NCBI RefSeq assembly: GCF_019175385.1
Contig: NC_083337.1
Coordinates: forward strand, 44,926,938 to 44,990,937
DNA length: 64,000 bases
Reading direction: 5' to 3'
DNA from: Lycium barbarum
Lineage: Eukaryota > Streptophyta > Magnoliopsida > Solanales > Solanaceae
The notes under the pieces are model-generated. The model saw only the letters and a program-made list of their open reading frames with translations. It was not told the DNA's origin and did no database searches. This document shows positions 60,387-64,000 of this stretch, piece by piece (positions within the stretch are counted from its first letter, which is position 1; every line of letters begins with the position of its first letter). The position numbers and the translations under genes were made by a program.

Positions 60387-61127
60387 TTAACAGTAATCAA
60401 TACATATGCGTATAGACCCATCCTTCTTCTTAACAAACAACATAGTAGTACCCCACGAGGAGGCACTCGGGAGAATAAACCCCTTACTCAGAAGATCTTG
60501 CAACTGCTCTTTCAATTCTCTGAGTTCTGCTAGCGCCATCCTATAAGGTGGGATAGAGATAGGACGATTCCCTAGGTCTATATCAATCCTGAAATCGATG
60601 TCATGATCCGGCGGCATACCAGGCAAGTCCGCGGGAAACACATCCGGAAACTCGGGTACTACTGGAACCAAATCAAGAGATGGAGTATAGGCACTAGTTT
60701 CACGAATATGTGCCAAATAAGCTAGAAAACCCTTCTCTACTAGCTTTCTAGCACGAACAAAGGATATTACTTTCTTAGGGAGGGTACTAAGGTTACCCTT
60801 CCACTCTAGTCTAGGTGCCCCGGGCATAGCTAGTGTAACAGTTTTAGAATGGCAATCTAGTATAGCATAGTGCGGGAACAACCAACTTATACCTAAAATA
60901 ACATCAAATTCTACCATGTCTAAGATCATCAAATCCACCCAAGTACTATACCCAGTAAAAGTAATCATACACGAAGGGTAAACGCTATCCACCTCCACAG
61001 AATCGCCAACTGGAGCAGATACATAAGTAGGGGCATCAAGGGTATTACACATCATATCAAGACCCACAGCAAAATAAGTAGACACATAAGAAAAAGTAGA
61101 GCTGGGATCAAATAAAACAGAAGCCAT
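60387..61127 (-). pseudogene. Protease and RT start of element L
   Basis: An open stretch of 246 codons. The protease has DPSS for DPGS and ILGISWLFPHYAILDC for the second conserved block; then the linker [38 protein letters not shown], and FVKKKDGSIRICIDY before a stop. A stop also lies just upstream of the protease. Confidence 0.8.
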
Positions 61128-61310
61128 CTAGTCATAAGCTGAGATAGTACCTGTGATAACAGCATTGGAGGCCTCAGCCTCGGCTCTACCTAGAAAAGCC
61201 TACAAATGATGGCGCCCTCCAGTGGCTTGTGAATCACCACGGTTACCATGATCAGTCTGAGCCCCGCCCTTCTCGGGCTGCTTTCCACTTCTACCTGCCT
61301 GAGGATTGCC

Positions 61311-62668
61311 TCAGTTAGGCTGGGCACCACCCCTACCCGCATTGTGGCCGTCTCGCCCTGCCGGTGCGCGATCCTTACCCCCTCGATCTGGTGCAAACGG
61401 AGCTCGGGGAGCCTTATTCTGAGTCCCCTTCCCACTCTGTCTAAGTCTGGGGCAATACCTCTTAATATGCCCTATCTCACCACACTCGAAGAAAGCATGG
61501 TCCAGCGTAGGCCGCTGAACAGAAGTTGATGAAGCAGTGTCGCCTCCATACTGGCCGGAAGCCTGATAATTTGCCCCTGATGGGCCCCCAGCTGACATCT
61601 GCATCGCTGACTGAACTGGACGTCTTGAATATACCTGCGAACTCTGACTCCTCGAGAAGGGGTTGGTGAAATCCCACCCCTACGGGCCTTCTTCTCTACC
61701 CGCTTCGCATAACTCTCCTGCTTAATACCCTCAACAATATTGACATGCTCTACTATCTCCTGGAAAGAAGATCAGTGGCTACAAGCTGAAGAGCTGATAA
61801 TTGAAGCCCAGTGTTCAACCCCTTCACGAACTGCCGTATCCTCTCCCCCCGAGTGGGAAACAACTGAAGAGCATATCGGGAAAGAGAGTGGAAATGGGAC
61901 TCATAAAATGCAACAGATGAGTTCCCATGATCAATAGTAGCGAACTTATCCTTCCTTTGGTCCCTCAGAGTACGCAAAACGTACTTATCCAAAAACATAG
62001 AATAAATTTGAACCCAGGTCAACGGAGGAGACCCAGCTGGCCTACACTCCACATATGCCCTCCACCATAGCTTGGCATCATCTAAGAACTGGAAGGTCGC
62101 AAACTCTACCCCGTAGTTATCCACTGCCCCCTATCTTTTGGTGCCTCTCGTGATAGCCGATAATGAACTCATAAGCGCCCTCTAACTCAGTACCATAAAA
62201 TACATGAGGCTTCATTTTAGTGAACCTCAAAAACAGATCATGCTGCTCGCCAGTCATCACCGACCCTGCAACCGGCCTCGGAAAGGCCTCAAAACCTGAA
62301 AGTTCCTCCAAGAGAGGTGCCACTGTTGCTGCATACTGAACCCCTAGAGCCTGTGCTCTGTCCGGACCTGGGGTTGCTACTCCTGCACCTCGACTTACTG
62401 GACCGGCTGGTATAGCTCCGACCTATGCTAACCCGTGCAACCAATTTAGCACCTGTGCCATAGCATCTGGTATACCCTGAGCCGCTGCAGCTCCTGGCGG
62501 AACTGGTACTGTTGGTGGCCGGGCTGGTGCAGCTGCATCTCCTGCTACCTTATTAGGAACAACTGGAGGCACGGGGCCAACCACAAACACGTCGGCTGGG
62601 GCCGCCCCTTTGCCAGCTCCTCTGCCTCTACCTCTACCACTAGCTGCTGCCGCGCGTGTTCCTGCCAT
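61311..62668 (-). pseudogene. gag of element L
   Basis: Opens MAGTRAAAASGRGRGRG (ATG complement at 62666-62668), Ala/Pro-rich, with an in-frame TAG at 62423. The capsid-like domain follows in two frames (KPHVFYGTELEGAYEFI; FLDDAKLWWRAYV; FLDKYVLRTLRDQRKDKF). The knuckle FFECGEIGHIKRYCP (near 61475) has lost the first Cys. This protein is unlike the gag of G and K at the start, which supports a separate lineage. Confidence 0.8.
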
Positions 62669-62867
62669 TTGCGAGAGAATAAAGGATAGTCAGATACCAA
62701 TTTGAATCAGTGGATACCAATTGGAATCAGGTAGCACAAAAGAAAGAAAGAAAAAAGAGTTTTCCTAGTGTCCGGTAGCCTCCCGAGGATAAGTACAGAC
62801 GTCTCTGTACCGATCCGGAAGACTCTACTAGACATGTCCTTGTACGACGATATCAACAAACCTAAAT

Positions 62868-62878
62868 CTCTAATACCA
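62868..62878 (-). other. Primer-binding site, tRNA-Met-like (element L)
   Basis: CTCTAATACCA on the plus strand, one change from the usual CTCTGATACCA, four bases from the LTR edge. Confidence 0.7.
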
Positions 62879-62882
62879 GCTC

Positions 62883-63380
62883 TATCATGACCCAACCCGC
62901 CATGACTGGCACCCAACTAAATCCTAATGGGTGAACCAACACACAAGTCATCTATTTAACCAAGTCCGATTTTATATTAACCAAGTTAATTAGTTATTAC
63001 TCATTCAAGCATCAATTAAACAAAATGATCATTCCATAAAATGCTGAAATAAGTGCAGAAGTTCTAACTATTACAAAATTCCCAAAATTCAAAAATCATC
63101 GTACAGGACTCTATTCTAAAACATGTCTAAGGAATGAAATTTGACTTATAAATTTCCATCATGTCCAGAATAAGAAAAGACATCATATGAGGAATATCTT
63201 CGGGTGGCCTGGCATGGAAAGAAGCTCACCCTAAATCTATCAACAAATGTCCTCAGCGCTAGATGTGAGGGCGGGTAGAAGTCTTTATATCACAATTTGC
63301 GCTCAAAAGAATGCAGCAAGGTAGTATCAGTACAAACACTATGTAATTCACTTTTTAAGACTCTCTCTTCTCTCTCCTAC
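62883..63380 (-). repeat. 5' LTR of element L, inner piece
   Basis: Edge TATCATGACCC (TGTCATGACCC expected). Only the part next to the primer site is in view; LTR M interrupts it at 63381. Nothing coding. Confidence 0.65.
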
Positions 63381-64000
63381 TATTACACCTCGTAAATTTC
63401 CCCGTGAATGAACAACGAATAGACTAACGAAGAATATGAGTATATGGTGTTTTAATCAGAAGGGAATGACATTTGACGACCCTATGTAAGATTTCAAAGG
63501 CAATGGGAACAAGAGAGAGGTTATGCTCCACAATGACTAATTATAGGTTTTGAAGACTTGAAAGTCGCAGATTTGCATTTTGGCCCAGTCGACCGTAAAG
63601 TGAAATACGGACGATAAAGTAGTATACGGCCCGTAAACCACCATGTCGTATTCCAACTCAAACTTCAACTTTCTGTCAAATTTTTAAATGGTTAAATACG
63701 ACTTGGAATACGGACCGTAAATTGAAATACGGCCCGTAAACCGTGATCGTAAATCGCCATGATCCTCAGCATACCTTTCTGGTTTTGATATGCTTAAATA
63801 CGACCACGATATACGGCCCGTAAACTGTGTTTACGACCACTGTGCACTTCGAATACTTTTCATTCCGGATCAGATTTTAAGTCATTAAAAGGAGACCCAA
63901 GCTCATTAAATTCATTTCATCTTCACGATATTTCTCTCTAGAAACCTCTAGAATACTCTCTACTCTTCAACTACAAGAATTCAAAGGAAATTAGTGATCA
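63381..64000 (+). repeat. LTR M, start only
   Basis: Begins TATTACACCTCG (TGTTACACCTCG in its relatives P and F) and runs off the window. Palindromes TACGGCCCGTA or TACGGACCGTA at 63625-63635, 63709-63719, 63728-63738 and 63812-63822. It is not possible to say whether it is solo or part of a full element. Confidence 0.75.

Larger units (their letters stand above)
47346..62882 (-). mobile_element. Element L: second chromovirus lineage, split by K
   Basis: Minus strand: 5' LTR piece, primer site, gag, protease, RT, RNase H, integrase and chromodomain, the last codons of pol on the far side of K, and a 3' LTR fragment. The LTR beginning TGTAACGACCC and the distinct gag set it apart from A, G and K. 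All coding parts are broken. Confidence 0.8.

Overview
The window looks like heterochromatic plant DNA made almost entirely of Ty3/gypsy LTR retrotransposons inserted into one another. I found no credible single-copy host gene. LTRs running from TGTYAYA to GTGACA, primer-binding sites matching the 3' end of plant initiator tRNA-Met, chromodomain-type pol proteins and a tRNA-derived SINE point to a eudicot. The family resemblance suggests Solanaceae, but that is inference; the species cannot be read from this sequence.

Layout. 1-3033: start of a minus-strand element (1), with broken gag, primer site and 5' LTR. 3034-22859: a minus-strand element (E) whose internal DNA hosts minus-strand element B (3904-19041, target duplication AAAAC). 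B hosts plus-strand element A (4266-11600, the best preserved gag-pol) and solo LTR C (13221-16726, duplication ACAGA). E sits in the 3' end of plus-strand element H (22860-27928), whose LTR is split by solo LTR F (25075-27663, duplication GAATG). 27929-28313: a gag scrap. 28314-34231: a different, non-autonomous-looking element (N) with a decayed gene resembling the 'putative plant transposon protein' family. 34232-47345: minus-strand element G, interrupted by solo LTR J (36615-39065, duplication ACAGG) and solo LTR P (40770-43335, duplication ACTAC with one change). 47346-63380: minus-strand element L, split in the last codons of pol by a complete minus-strand element K (47912-57745, duplication AGTTA). 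63381-64000: start of a plus-strand LTR (M) inside the 5' LTR of L.

How the parts work. Gag forms the particle, protease cuts the polyprotein, reverse transcriptase/RNase H copy the RNA from a tRNA-Met primer and a polypurine tract, and integrase with a chromodomain targets chromatin. Every gag-pol here carries breaks (frameshifts, stops, lost catalytic residues or deletions). Only the pol part of A is open for a long stretch.

Most unusual signals. (1) B and E carry, where gag should be, a related acidic Ser/Pro-rich reading frame of unknown function; B shares its LTR family with a gag-bearing element. (2) The otherwise diverged LTRs share small inverted repeats at corresponding places: a double hairpin, and a U3 cassette of palindromes whose arm sequence changes from family to family. 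(3) Both LTR copies of B are interrupted at exactly the same base. LTR ends and target duplications were read directly. Family names rest on motif recognition without database searches.
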